Below, one piece after another: positions 18,730-29,753 of a stretch of DNA of 64,000 bases. The notes beneath the pieces were generated by a model. The model ran no database searches and was not told the DNA's origin. It worked only from the letters and a program-made list of their open reading frames with translations. The stretch's first letter is position 1. Every line of letters begins with the position of its first letter. Source of the stretch: Ectothiorhodospiraceae bacterium (GTDB lineage Bacteria; Pseudomonadota; Gammaproteobacteria; Nitrococcales; Aquisalimonadaceae); assembly GCA_020831885.1 (NCBI GenBank), contig JAFIFU010000012.1, forward strand, positions 20,287 through 84,286, given 5' to 3'. The position numbers were made by a program, and so were the translations under genes.

Positions 18730-19947
18730 CTATCCGTAGTCCAGCCCCATGGCCCGGCGCACGTCTTCCAGGGTCTCCCGGGCAGCGCTGCGGGCCGCCT
18801 CCGTACCCTCCGCCACGATGGTCCGCACGGCTTCCGGGTCTTCCTCGTACTCCCGGGCCCGTTGCCGGATCGGCGCCAGTTCGTCCAGCACAGCGGCGAT
18901 CACCGGTTTCTTGCAGTCCAGGCAGCCGATGCCGGCCGTGGTGCAGCCCTCGTGGACCCAGTCGCGGGTTTCCTGATCGGAATAGACTTTGTGGAACTCC
19001 CAGACAGGGCATTTTTCCGGTGTCCCCGGATCGTTCCGTCGCACCCGCGCCGGATCGGTGGGCATGGTCCGGATTTTCCGCTCCACCTCCGCCGGTTCGT
19101 CCCGCAGCGCAATGGTGTTGCCGTACGATTTGGACATCTTCTGCCCATCCAGCCCCGGCATCTTCGCCGCCGGGGTCAGCATGGCCCGGGGCTCGGGCAG
19201 AATGACCACGCCGCTTCCATCCAGGTAGCCGTAGAGCCGCTCCCGGTCGGCCAGGGTGATGTTCTGCTGGCCCTGAACCAGGGCGCGCGCCACCTCAAGG
19301 GCTTCATGATCACCCTGCTCCTGGTATTTGCGGCGCAGGCTTTCGTAGAGTTTCTGGTTCTTCTTGCCCATCTTGCGGGCGGCATCCCGCGCCTTGTCCT
19401 CGAAATCCGGTTCACGACCGAACTGGTGATTGAAGCGCCGCGCGATCTCGCGGGTGAGTTCCACATGCGCCACCTGGTCCTCGCCCACCGGAACAGCGGT
19501 GGCGCGATAGATCAGAATATCCGCTGACTGCAGCAGCGGGTAACCGAGAAATCCGTAGGTGGCCAGGTCTTTCTCCCGCAGCCTCTCCTGCTGATCCTTG
19601 TACGTGGGCACACGCTCCAGCCACCCCAACGGCGTGATCATGGACAACAGCAGGTGCAGCTCGGCATGTTCCGGCACGCGGGACTGGATAAACAGGCGCG
19701 CCAACCCCGGATTGACGCCGCAGGCCAGCCAGTCAACCAGCAGATCCCAGACGTTGTCGGCAATCACCTCGCGCTCGTCATAATGCGTCGTCAAGGCGTG
19801 CCAGTCGGCCACGAAGAAGAAGCACTCGTATTCCTGCTGCAGTTTCACCCAGTTCTTCAATACCCCGTGGTAGTGCCCCAGGTGCAGTCTACCCGTTGGC
19901 CGCATGCCGGAAAGCACACGACTCTGCCGTGACCCTAGCGAACTCAA
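18730..19947 (-). CDS. trpS: Tryptophanyl-tRNA synthetase, iron-sulfur type
   Basis: 405-residue class I synthetase that charges tRNA-Trp. HIGH-like motif GRLHLGHY (19-26), KMSKS in GQKMSKSYGN, and ADWHALTTHY in the Rossmann core. The C-terminal half contains C-x21-C-x6-C-x2-C (from EKCPVWEF to GCLDCKKP), close to the C-x22-C-x6-C-x2-C set that binds a 4Fe-4S cluster in Thermotoga TrpRS and recognises the anticodon. Start codon is TTG at 19947: GAGGAGGCGTA stands directly before it, while the earlier in-frame TTG at 19974 has no such site. Confidence 0.93.
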   Translation of the reverse strand: MSSLGSRQSRVLSGMRPTGRLHLGHYHGVLKNWVKLQQEYECFFFVADWHALTTHYDEREVIADNVWDLLVDWLACGVNPGLARLFIQSRVPEHAELHLLLSMITPLGWLERVPTYKDQQERLREKDLATYGFLGYPLLQSADILIYRATAVPVGEDQVAHVELTREIARRFNHQFGREPDFEDKARDAARKMGKKNQKLYESLRRKYQEQGDHEALEVARALVQGQQNITLADRERLYGYLDGSGVVILPEPRAMLTPAAKMPGLDGQKMSKSYGNTIALRDEPAEVERKIRTMPTDPARVRRNDPGTPEKCPVWEFHKVYSDQETRDWVHEGCTTAGIGCLDCKKPVIAAVLDELAPIRQRAREYEEDPEAVRTIVAEGTEAARSAARETLEDVRRAMGLDYG

Positions 19948-20061
19948 TACGCCTCCTCGCTGATGCGTTGCCAAGAAAGACCCCCACGCCTCACGATGCC
20001 AGGCACGGACGCCGCTGGCCGGTGATGATACCCCAGATTCCCGGCGCCGGCAGCGCCGCGG

Positions 20062-20685
20062 TCATTGCGCGAAAACCGAGACATCGCCTTTGCCCTGACG
20101 CAGCACCACGGGTACGCCATCGTACAGATCCACGACGGTGGAGGGCTCCATGCCACAGGCCCCGCCGTCGATGATCAGGTCCACCAGCTTGCCGATGCGT
20201 TCCCGGATATCCGATGCCTCGGTGAGCGGCAGTTCCTGGTCCGGCAACTGCAGGCTGGTACTCATCAACGGCTCGCCCAGCTCTTCCAGCAACGCCCGGG
20301 CAATGGCGTGATCCGGCACCCGGATACCGATGGTCTTGCGCTTGGGATGCTGGAGCCGGCGGGGCACCTCTCCCGTAGCGCGCAGCACAAACGTATACGG
20401 GCCGGGGGTAAAGGCCTTGAGCTGCCGGTAGGCGGTGTTCTCCACACGGGCATAGGTACCGATCTCCGAGAGATCCCGGCAGGCGAGGGTGAAATTGTGA
20501 TTGTCGGACAACTGCCGTATCTGCCGGATCCGGTCCACCGCAGCCTTCTCCCCCATCATGCAGCCCAACGCATACGTGGAATCCGTGGGATAAACAATCA
20601 CCCCCCCCTCCCGGAGGATCTTCACCGCCTGGTGAATCAGGCGCTTCTGCGGCGTCTCCGGGTGAATCTCGAAGTACTGGCTCAT
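20062..20685 (-). CDS. yciO: YciO/Sua5/YrdC-family protein
   Basis: 207 residues with the YrdC fold: GGVIVYPTDSTYALGCMMG at the nucleotide site, the KR motif-like RIRQIRQL, FTPGPYTFVLRATGEVPRRL, KTIGIRVPDH and the STVVDLYDG signature. YrdC/Sua5 relatives make threonylcarbamoyl-AMP for tRNA t6A; the YciO branch is a side group whose activity is weak or uncertain. Start MSQYFEIHP, preceded by GGAGGAGGC. It lies upstream of trpS, as in other gammaproteobacteria. Confidence 0.9.
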   Translation of the reverse strand: MSQYFEIHPETPQKRLIHQAVKILREGGVIVYPTDSTYALGCMMGEKAAVDRIRQIRQLSDNHNFTLACRDLSEIGTYARVENTAYRQLKAFTPGPYTFVLRATGEVPRRLQHPKRKTIGIRVPDHAIARALLEELGEPLMSTSLQLPDQELPLTEASDIRERIGKLVDLIIDGGACGMEPSTVVDLYDGVPVVLRQGKGDVSVFAQ

Positions 20686-20822
20686 GCCTCCTCCTCTGCC
20701 ATGTGATACCGGGCAGCGAACCTCGACGCTGCCGAGCGGTCCATCAAGCCGAGACCGGTGATGAAAGCCTGCCCCGTTGTGGGGCAGTCGCCCGCCGGTG
20801 ACGGTGTGATAAGCTCTGCGGC

Positions 20823-20840
20823 TGTCAGATCCTCCTGACA
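20823..20840. repeat. Short inverted repeat before yciI
   Basis: TGTCAG-6 nt-CTGACA, perfect six-base arms, 36 bases before the yciI start codon in the divergent yciO/yciI interval. It could be an operator or a chance palindrome; arm length is too short to decide. Confidence 0.3.
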
Positions 20841-20875
20841 CCGAACAGTCTGGCACAGGAAGGAGCCGGGAAACC

Positions 20876-21175
20876 ATGTACTACGTGATCATGTCCCAGG
20901 ATGTGGAGAACAGTCTGCCGCTGCGCCAGCAGGCCCGTCCGGCCCACCTGGAGCGCATCGAGGAACTCAAGGCCGAGGGCCGCTTGCTGATGGCCGGCCC
21001 GTTCCCCGCGCTGGACACCCCGGACCCGGGCGAGGCCGGCTTCACCGGCAGCCTGGTGGTTGCGGAATTCCCGTCGCTGGAAGCCGCCCGGGCCTGGGCC
21101 GACGCCGATCCTTATGTGGCCGCCGGCGTCTACGCGCAGGTGACGGTGAAGCCGTTCAAGAAGGTACTGCCATGA
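20876..21175 (+). CDS. yciI: YciI-family protein
   Basis: 99-residue single-domain YciI protein (ferredoxin-like, dimeric). It shows the family pattern [23 protein letters not shown] and a C-terminal [22 protein letters not shown], with the conserved His in the first helix and Asp in ADPY. Relatives include dehydrochlorinases, but most have no known substrate. Its ATGA stop overlaps the bolA start by four bases. Confidence 0.93.
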   Translation: MYYVIMSQDVENSLPLRQQARPAHLERIEELKAEGRLLMAGPFPALDTPDPGEAGFTGSLVVAEFPSLEAARAWADADPYVAAGVYAQVTVKPFKKVLP

Positions 21176-21462
21176 ATGAACAGCGCGTGCGGATGATTCG
21201 GGAACGAATGCACGACGCCCTGGCCGTGCAGCAGTTGGAGGTGGTGGACGAGTCCCACTTGCATGCGGGGCACGCCGGGGCACGGGACGGCCGCGGCCAC
21301 TTCCGTGTGCTGGTGGTCAGTGACGCCTTTGCCGACAAATCGCCCCTGCAGCGCCACAGGCTGATCTACGAAGCCATGGGCGACGCCATGGAAACCGATA
21401 TCCATGCGCTGACCATTCAGGCCATGACCCCGCAGGAATACCAGCAGGCGTCCTCCGGCTGA
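21172..21462 (+). CDS. bolA: BolA-family protein
   Basis: 96-residue BolA/IbaG fold. The invariant core is present: [43 protein letters not shown]. BolA proteins partner with monothiol glutaredoxins through 2Fe-2S clusters. Translationally coupled to yciI, and 15 bp before a PPIase lipoprotein gene. Confidence 0.94.
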   Translation: MNEQRVRMIRERMHDALAVQQLEVVDESHLHAGHAGARDGRGHFRVLVVSDAFADKSPLQRHRLIYEAMGDAMETDIHALTIQAMTPQEYQQASSG

Positions 21463-21477
21463 AGGGTTCCGAACACC

Positions 21478-22335
21478 ATGCGCAACTGGTTCCTCTCCCT
21501 GAGCCTTCCCCTGCTGATCGCCTGCGGTCCGGGTGAAGAGCCGCAGACCTCAGGCCAGCCGGCATCCGGCATGCAGCCTATGGCACAGTACGATGCGGAG
21601 CAGATCCTGGCTCTGGTGAACGGCGAACTGATCACGGAGCCCATGCTGGTCATGCACGCGCTCCGCCGGACCGGCACCGCCCTGGAAGAACTCACCGAGG
21701 ACAAGCGGGAGATGTTGCTCCTGGAGCTGGTGGAGCTGGTGCTGATCGCCCAGGACGCCCAGCAGCAGGAGCTGGATGGCGACCCCATGCTCCGGGCACG
21801 GATTCACAACATGCAGCGCGCCCTGATGGCCCAGGCCGTGCTGGAGGAATTGCGGGCACAGCCGGTACCGGAACAGGAGCTGGATACCCTCTACCAGCAG
21901 CACTACGCCGACCGGCAGGAAACCGAATACCACGCCCGGCATATCCTGGTGGACGATGAGGAAACCGCCCGTGAACTCATCAGCCGCCTGGACCAGGGTG
22001 CGGCCTTCACCGACCTGGCCCGCCTGCATTCCACCGGCCCCAGCGCGCCCGACGGCGGCGACTTGGGCTGGTTCACCCCGGACCAGATGGTCCCCCCTTT
22101 CGGTGAGGCCGCCACGCGTCTCGGTGTCGGCGAGCATTCCAGTGAACCGGTTCGCACCCAGTTCGGCTGGCACGTGATCCGCCTTGAGGAGACCCGCGAG
22201 CGGGCGCCCCCTCCTCCGGAGGCGGTCCGGGAGCAGTTGGAGCAGCTTGCCCTGCGCAAGCGCATGGAACAGTACGTCAAGGGCCTGCGCGCCCAGGCGG
22301 AAGTGCAGCTCTATCGCCCTGCGGAAGCCGACTGA
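21478..22335 (+). CDS. Parvulin-type peptidyl-prolyl isomerase lipoprotein
   Basis: 285 residues. The signal sequence ends in the lipobox LIAC, so the mature protein is a lipoprotein starting at Cys16. An N-terminal SurA-like helical region holds ALVNGELITEPMLVMHALRR; the parvulin domain (~145-240) has ARHILVDDEETARELISRL, LHSTGPSAPDGGDLGWFTPDQMVPPFGEAA and TQFGWHVIRLEETRE. This architecture belongs to PpiD/PrsA/SurA-like chaperone isomerases acting at the envelope. Last gene of yciI-bolA-PPIase, converging on ligA. Confidence 0.9.
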   Translation: MRNWFLSLSLPLLIACGPGEEPQTSGQPASGMQPMAQYDAEQILALVNGELITEPMLVMHALRRTGTALEELTEDKREMLLLELVELVLIAQDAQQQELDGDPMLRARIHNMQRALMAQAVLEELRAQPVPEQELDTLYQQHYADRQETEYHARHILVDDEETARELISRLDQGAAFTDLARLHSTGPSAPDGGDLGWFTPDQMVPPFGEAATRLGVGEHSSEPVRTQFGWHVIRLEETRERAPPPPEAVREQLEQLALRKRMEQYVKGLRAQAEVQLYRPAEAD

Positions 22336-22359
22336 GCCATCACCGAACGCCGCCGTACT

Positions 22360-24402
<2,043 letters not shown>

Positions 24403-24602
24403 CTATATCCTCTAGTAGAGCATGTCGCGAACCTGGGCCTTGCTCAGGAACTTTGTCTCACAACCGTCAATCCAACTGTCAGGGCATGGGCGCTCGCGGC
24501 CAACACGGCTGATTACCATGCCAACCGGTCCTTCAGCACTGGCCGAGTCGGCCGCGCGACGCGCCAAAGCCATCGATGCACGTCATCGTCACGGGGGCGC
24601 TT

Positions 24603-26543
24603 ATGGTGGACAAGTCTCGGGATCAGGATGCATTCGTCAACTCGCTGGTGAGTTACACGCAGGAACACAAGGCCCGGCACTGGGAGGGCACGTTCGACCA
24701 GTTCCTGCGCGATATTTTTCCCCTGCAACCCAAGGAACTGGCTCGCACGGCCCACCAGTATTGCTGGGACATGATCCGCTGGCATGGCGCCGAGCGCCCG
24801 GCCACGGGCGAACAGTTTACCCGCTACGGGCTGTTCGAGCAGGACCTGTTCGGTATGCAGGAGGCCTTGGAACGGGTGGCGAATTACTTCAAGGCCGCCA
24901 GCGAAGGCTCCGAGGTCGGACGCCGCCTGCTCCTGCTCCTGGGTCCGCCCTCCGGGGGGAAATCCAGCCTGGTCACCCTGCTCAAGCGTGGTCTGGAGGA
25001 ATACAGCCTCACGGATGAAGGCGCCCTGTACGCCATCAAGGGCAGCCCCATTCACGAGAATCCCCTGCTGCTGATCCCGCACAGCAAACGGGCGGCGTTT
25101 CGGGACACCTACGGGGTCACCATCGAGGGCGAGCTCTCTCCCTACACGCGGGCCGTCCTCGAGGACGAGTACGAGGGTGACTTCACGCGCATGCCGGTGG
25201 AGCGGATCTTCATCAGCGAGGCCGGACGGGTGGGCGTGGGCACCTACGCTCCCCATGATCCCACCACCGCCGACATTGCCGACCTGGTGGGCTCCGTGGA
25301 CCTTTCCAAGGTGGCGGAGTACGGTGACGAGGGGAACCCGCGGGCCTGGTCCTGGTCCGGCGCGGTGTACGCGGCCAGCCGCGGCATGCTGGAGATGATC
25401 GAGATCCTGAAGGTGAAGCGGGAGTTCCTGTACCTGCTGCTCACCCTCACCCAGGAGAAGAACATCAAGGTCTCGCGCTTCCCGCTGATTCACATGGACG
25501 AGACCATCGTGGCCCACACGAACCTGGCGGAATTCCGGAAATTCCTGCAGGAGAAGGAGAACGAGGCGCTGCTGGATCGCATGGTCATCATCCAGGTGCC
25601 GTACACCCTGTGCTACACGGACGAGGCCCGCATCTACCACAAGCTCACCTCGTCCACCCCGACCTTCCAGGAGGTACACCTGGACCCCCACGCGCTCCGG
25701 GTCGCCGCGGTATTTGCGGTGCTGACCCGCCTGCGGCCATCCGAACGGGCGGATCTGGATCTGAGCAAGAAGGTACGCATCCACGCCGGCGAGGACGTGG
25801 AAGCGGTCTCCCCCACCGATGTGGAGAAGATCCGCAACGAACATCCCGATGAGGGCATGGACGGGGTCTCGCCGCGCTTTGTGGTGAACGCCCTTGCCGG
25901 GGCCATCAGCCGCAGTGAGCACCGGAGCCTCACCGCCATCGATGTCCTGCTGGCGCTGAAGGACACCATCGACTCCGACGCGCGCATGGACGGGAAGCAG
26001 AAGAAGGCCTGGATGGACCTGCTGGTCACCGCGCGGAAGGATTTTTACAACCGCTGGGTGAAGCAGGACGTCCACAAGGCACTGTTTGTCTCGTTTGAGG
26101 AAGAAGCCCAGGAACTGCTGGAGAAATACCTGGACGAGGTGGAAGCCGTTCTGGACAACCGGCAGGTGACGGACCCCATCACCGGCGAGGAACGGGAGGC
26201 GGACGAGCGCTTCCTGCGCGGTGTGGAGGAGAAAATCGGCATCTCCGATGCCGGCAAGCATTCGTTCCGGCAGGAAGTGGTGCGCAAGGCCATGGGCGCA
26301 TACAAGCGCGGCGAGCAGTTCAGCCTGACTAGCCATACCCGCTTGCGCGAGGCCGTGGAGCGCTACCTGTTCGAGGAACGGCGCGACGTGCTGCGCCTGG
26401 TCACCTCCTCGGCCCGCCCGGACGACGAATCCCGCCGGAAGATCTCCGCCGTGGAGGAACGCCTGGTGGCCGAATACGGCTATGATCAGCACAGCGCACG
26501 CGAGGCATTGGGCTACGTCACCACGCTGCTGTCCCAGGAGTGA
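24603..26543 (+). CDS. prkA: PrkA (YeaG) AAA serine protein kinase
   Basis: 646-residue PrkA protein, the same size as E. coli YeaG. AAA-type N-terminal domain with Walker A GPPSGGKS (114-121) and a C-terminal kinase-like region. Family members are described as Ser protein kinases, and also as an ATP-dependent protease in Bacillus, acting in stationary-phase and nitrogen-starvation responses. Start at ATG 24603 with GGGGGC upstream; an in-frame ATG 27 bases earlier lacks a site. First gene of prkA-yeaH-spoVR. Confidence 0.95.
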   Translation: MVDKSRDQDAFVNSLVSYTQEHKARHWEGTFDQFLRDIFPLQPKELARTAHQYCWDMIRWHGAERPATGEQFTRYGLFEQDLFGMQEALERVANYFKAASEGSEVGRRLLLLLGPPSGGKSSLVTLLKRGLEEYSLTDEGALYAIKGSPIHENPLLLIPHSKRAAFRDTYGVTIEGELSPYTRAVLEDEYEGDFTRMPVERIFISEAGRVGVGTYAPHDPTTADIADLVGSVDLSKVAEYGDEGNPRAWSWSGAVYAASRGMLEMIEILKVKREFLYLLLTLTQEKNIKVSRFPLIHMDETIVAHTNLAEFRKFLQEKENEALLDRMVIIQVPYTLCYTDEARIYHKLTSSTPTFQEVHLDPHALRVAAVFAVLTRLRPSERADLDLSKKVRIHAGEDVEAVSPTDVEKIRNEHPDEGMDGVSPRFVVNALAGAISRSEHRSLTAIDVLLALKDTIDSDARMDGKQKKAWMDLLVTARKDFYNRWVKQDVHKALFVSFEEEAQELLEKYLDEVEAVLDNRQVTDPITGEEREADERFLRGVEEKIGISDAGKHSFRQEVVRKAMGAYKRGEQFSLTSHTRLREAVERYLFEERRDVLRLVTSSARPDDESRRKISAVEERLVAEYGYDQHSAREALGYVTTLLSQE

Positions 26544-26572
26544 TGGTGCACCACCAGCCCCAGGGGGACCCG

Positions 26573-27742
26573 ATGGCAGGCGACGAGCGTACTGATATTT
26601 CCAGCACAGCCAGTCAGCACCGCTGGTACGAACTCTTCTCCCGGGGCGCCCGGGACTGGCTGCGACACAACCAGAAAGTCCGTGACGCCGTCCGGGAACA
26701 GTTGCCGGAACTGGTGGCCGGCTCGGACATTCTGAGCCGGCCGGGGGACCGGACTGTTCAGGTGCCCGTCCGTTTCCTGGAACACTACCGTTTCCGGCTG
26801 CGGGATCAGCACCAGCAGGGCGGTGTGGGTCAGGGACCGGGCGAACCCGGGGATGTGTTCCGTCGCGGCCAGCCCGGCGGCGGCGAAGGCCAGGGCGGTG
26901 CCGGAGGCAGTGGCGAGGGCGAACTGCGGTTCGTGCTGGAGCTGAAGGTGGACGACATCGTGGACTGGCTCTGGGAGGAGCTGAAGCTACCCGATCTCAA
27001 ACCCAGAACCACCGACGCCGTGACCGACGAGGATCTGGTGCGGGAGGGCTGGGACCGGCGCGGCCCCCGGGCCCGGCTGGACCGGCGACGCACGCTGCGC
27101 GAGGCCGTCAAGCGGCGCACGGCGCGACCGGAACAGCCCGCCTTCACCGACGATGACCTGCGCTACCGGCAACTGGCCCGCCGCCGGCACCCGGCGGTGA
27201 ACGCGGTGGTGGCCTTTGTGCTGGACGTCTCCGCCAGCATGGATCCGGGCCGGCGCAAGCTGGCCAAGGCCTTCTTCTTCTGGGCCACCCAGGGTCTGCG
27301 CCGACGGTACGGTAACCTGGAGACGGTGTTCATCGCCCACACCAACGAGGCCTGGGAATTCGATGAGGAGAGCTTCTTCCAGGTGGCGGCAACGGGCGGC
27401 ACCGTGGCATCCAGCGCCTTCCGTCTGGTGCGCGAGATCTTCTCCGAACGCTACCCACCGGCCCACTACAACCAGTACGTGTTCTACGCCTCGGATGGGG
27501 ACAACTTCGCCGATGACCGCCAGGCGGCGGAAGCGCTGCTCCTGGAGCTGGCCGGCCAGGTGAATTTCATGGGCTTGGTGGAAACACCGCAGAACCGGTT
27601 TGAATCCTCCCGCTCCGAGACCGGACGCCTGTTCAAGGCGCTGGAGGCCCGCAATCACCCGGTAGGGAGCTTCACCGTTCATTCCGAGGCCGACATCTGG
27701 GAAGCGATCCGCGCCTTTTTCCAGCGGCAGGCCGCCGCCTGA
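26573..27742 (+). CDS. yeaH: YeaH-type DUF444 protein with von Willebrand factor A domain
   Basis: 389 residues. A Gly-rich linker (~82-116) precedes the VWA domain, whose MIDAS motif is DVSASMD (218-224); VFIAHTNEAWEFDEESFF, GGTVASSAF and FYASDGDNFADD are DUF444 hallmarks. It acts with PrkA/YeaG in stress responses. Two starts are possible: ATG 26543, overlapping the prkA stop as TGATG but with its AGGAG only two bases away, and ATG 26573, with AGGGGG seven bases upstream. I prefer the latter. Confidence 0.93.
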   Translation: MAGDERTDISSTASQHRWYELFSRGARDWLRHNQKVRDAVREQLPELVAGSDILSRPGDRTVQVPVRFLEHYRFRLRDQHQQGGVGQGPGEPGDVFRRGQPGGGEGQGGAGGSGEGELRFVLELKVDDIVDWLWEELKLPDLKPRTTDAVTDEDLVREGWDRRGPRARLDRRRTLREAVKRRTARPEQPAFTDDDLRYRQLARRRHPAVNAVVAFVLDVSASMDPGRRKLAKAFFFWATQGLRRRYGNLETVFIAHTNEAWEFDEESFFQVAATGGTVASSAFRLVREIFSERYPPAHYNQYVFYASDGDNFADDRQAAEALLLELAGQVNFMGLVETPQNRFESSRSETGRLFKALEARNHPVGSFTVHSEADIWEAIRAFFQRQAAA

Positions 27743-27758
27743 ACTGCAGGAGTGCACC

Positions 27759-29195
27759 ATGAGCGGAACCCACCACGGTCATCACCATCACGACGCCACC
27801 TGCCAGACGCCGGGAAACCCGGAACTGGCCCGGTATGTGCCCCGCTTCGAGCAGATGGCGCGGGACCATGGCCTTCAGTTCTACCCGGTGGATTTCGAGC
27901 TGGTGCCGAACACCTTCATGATGGAGGTGGCCGTCTACGGCCTGCCGGTGCGCATGCCCCACTGGTCCTTCGGGGTGCGTTACATCTACCAGTATGTCCA
28001 GCACCGCATGGGCAACAGCCGGATTTTCGAAGTGGTATTCCCGGGCGACCCGAACCGGGCCTATCTGGTGGACGCCAATGCCCTGGCCGAGAACACACTG
28101 GTCACGGCCCATGTGCTCGGACATGCGGACTTTTCCCGCAATAACACGCTGTTTCAGCGCATGCAGCAGGAGGTGGGCTACCACATCGTGGAACAGGCGG
28201 CCGCCCGGGCCCAGCGTATCCAGGCGGCCATCCAGCAGCACGGCACCGAACAGGTGGAGGCCGTGCTGGATGCGGCGCTGGCGCTGGAGCAGCACATCGA
28301 CACCAACCAGCCGCTGCACCGCCCCCCGTATCCGGAAACGCTACCGGCGGAACCGCAGCGCCCGCCCCGGGATGCGTTCGAGGCACGCTTCCGGGAATTG
28401 CCGGGGGAGCATCCGGCCCCGACGCGGGAGGCGCGACGCGCGCCGGTTCCGCCGCGCCCGGAGTACGATCTGCTCTGGTTCATCGCCAAGTACGCCCCGG
28501 ACCTGGACGACTGGGAACGGGACATTTTCCTGGCTGTGCGGGAGGAATCCTATTACTTCTACCCGGTCTTCGCCTGTCAGATCATGAACGAGGGCTGGGC
28601 CAGCTACTGGCATGCGCGGCTGTTGCGGGAAGCGGATTTTCTGCCCGGGCAGGTCTACCTGGATGCCATCAAAACCCATTCGGATGTGGTGCGCCCGTAC
28701 GCGGGGAGCCAGTCGGTGGCGTTGTCGGTGAACCCCTACCACCTGGGCTTCTGCCTGTGGGAACGGATCATCGAAGAGCAGGGGCTGGACCGGGCGCTGG
28801 AGATCCGCACCCAGGAGGATGATTTCAGCTTCATCCGCAATCATCTGGATCAGGACCTGGCCCGGGAGTTGCAACTGTTCAATTACCTGCGCCGCCCCGG
28901 CGCCGGCGGCGAGGAGCGCTATATCGTTCAGGACAGGAAACTGGACACGCTGCGCGAGGGCATTCTGCAGCCGAAGTTCAATTACGGCGCGCCCAGGGTC
29001 TGTGCCAGCCGGATCAGCAGCAACGGGCACCTGACCCTGACCCACGATCACCAGACCGATGGCCGCGGTCTGGACCTGATGCGCGCCCGGAAGGTGTTGG
29101 ATTACATCCATCGCGTCTGGCGCCGCCCGGTGATGCTGGAGACCGTGGATCACGCCGGTGAACGCAAGGTGGTGGAGAACAGCCGGCCCGCCTGA
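27759..29195 (+). CDS. spoVR: SpoVR-family protein with a His-rich N-terminus
   Basis: 478-residue SpoVR protein. Conserved core: YPVDFELVPNTFMMEVAVYGLPVRMPHWSFG, AHVLGHADFSRNN, QIMNEGWASYWHARLL and NPYHLGFCLWERI; the clustered His and Glu residues (HVLGH, NEGWASYWH) resemble a metal site. The N-terminus HHGHHHHD is unusual and could bind metal; the rest is family-like. prkA-yeaH-spoVR (in E. coli yeaG-yeaH, with spoVR/ycgB elsewhere) is a conserved stationary-phase set, and its order here suggests one operon. Confidence 0.94.
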   Translation: MSGTHHGHHHHDATCQTPGNPELARYVPRFEQMARDHGLQFYPVDFELVPNTFMMEVAVYGLPVRMPHWSFGVRYIYQYVQHRMGNSRIFEVVFPGDPNRAYLVDANALAENTLVTAHVLGHADFSRNNTLFQRMQQEVGYHIVEQAAARAQRIQAAIQQHGTEQVEAVLDAALALEQHIDTNQPLHRPPYPETLPAEPQRPPRDAFEARFRELPGEHPAPTREARRAPVPPRPEYDLLWFIAKYAPDLDDWERDIFLAVREESYYFYPVFACQIMNEGWASYWHARLLREADFLPGQVYLDAIKTHSDVVRPYAGSQSVALSVNPYHLGFCLWERIIEEQGLDRALEIRTQEDDFSFIRNHLDQDLARELQLFNYLRRPGAGGEERYIVQDRKLDTLREGILQPKFNYGAPRVCASRISSNGHLTLTHDHQTDGRGLDLMRARKVLDYIHRVWRRPVMLETVDHAGERKVVENSRPA

Positions 29196-29205
29196 TCCAC
29201 CCCTC

Positions 29206-29664
29206 TCACGCGCTGTGTCGCTCCGGCCGGCAGCGACTCTCCACCAGACAGCGCAGAGCATGGCGGCGCACGTGCGCCACCAGGGCGGTCAGCCCCAGCA
29301 AGCGCTGACAGGTGAGCCGCCCGGGCAACTGAAGTACCCGCACCAGGTCGACGTCCTCCACCAGGGCGTCTTCGGCAGGCTGACCGGCATAGATCCGGAA
29401 CACCATGGCCACCAGTCCTGCATCGATCGGACATTCCGCGCAGCCGCGGAACTCCAGCCGATGGGCGCTGCCGCCGCTGCAGACCAGGACCAGCGATGCG
29501 CAGGCGCCGATGCGCTGGGGATGATCCCCCGGGCGCGGCGGCTGCAGCCGGGATCCGTGTTCGATGATGAAATGGTAGCGGTCCACCCAGTCCGGGATAT
29601 CCAGGAACTCCGCCACGAGCCGCTCGCGGGCAAGATGAATCGGCGCTGGAGGTGTGGCACGCAT
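29206..29664 (-). CDS. SufE-like cysteine desulfurase activator
   Basis: 152 residues of SufE fold: FLDIPDWVDRYHFIIEHGSRL, then RIGACASLVLV, where C55 matches the SufE sulfur-acceptor cysteine (GCQS), then GLVAMVFRIYAGQP and a C-terminal LLGLTALVAHVRRHA. SufE accepts persulfide from SufS for Fe-S assembly. An extra CAECP motif near residue 75 is not usual. It stands alone, away from any suf operon, behind a Fur-like box, which supports induction when iron is scarce. Its exact partner is unknown. Confidence 0.82.
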   Translation of the reverse strand: MRATPPAPIHLARERLVAEFLDIPDWVDRYHFIIEHGSRLQPPRPGDHPQRIGACASLVLVCSGGSAHRLEFRGCAECPIDAGLVAMVFRIYAGQPAEDALVEDVDLVRVLQLPGRLTCQRLLGLTALVAHVRRHALRCLVESRCRPERHSA

Positions 29665-29702
29665 GTGATCTGCTCCCTGTGTATGAACAGGGCCAGATTA
29701 AT

Positions 29703-29721
29703 GCGAATGATTCTCGTTATC
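29703..29721 (-). promoter_or_regulatory. Fur-box-like operator upstream of the sufE-like gene
   Basis: On the minus strand the site reads GATAACGAGAATCATTCGC and matches the 19-bp Fur consensus GATAATGATAATCATTATC at 15 of 19 positions. It is centred about 48 bases before the sufE-like start, in the gap following zipA's stop. The location suits iron repression of the sufE-like gene. Confidence 0.7.
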
Positions 29722-29753
29722 AATCCCTGGAGACGAATATCCCCCTGGAGTCC

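Noticed and set aside
24513..26492. 659-residue minus-strand frame opposite prkA
   Set aside because: Shadow of PrkA; product has no recognisable motif.
27762..27795. His-tag-like start of SpoVR as a cloning artefact
   Set aside because: The tail is part of a natural operon with its own ribosome site and is interrupted by Gly, Asp and Thr residues.
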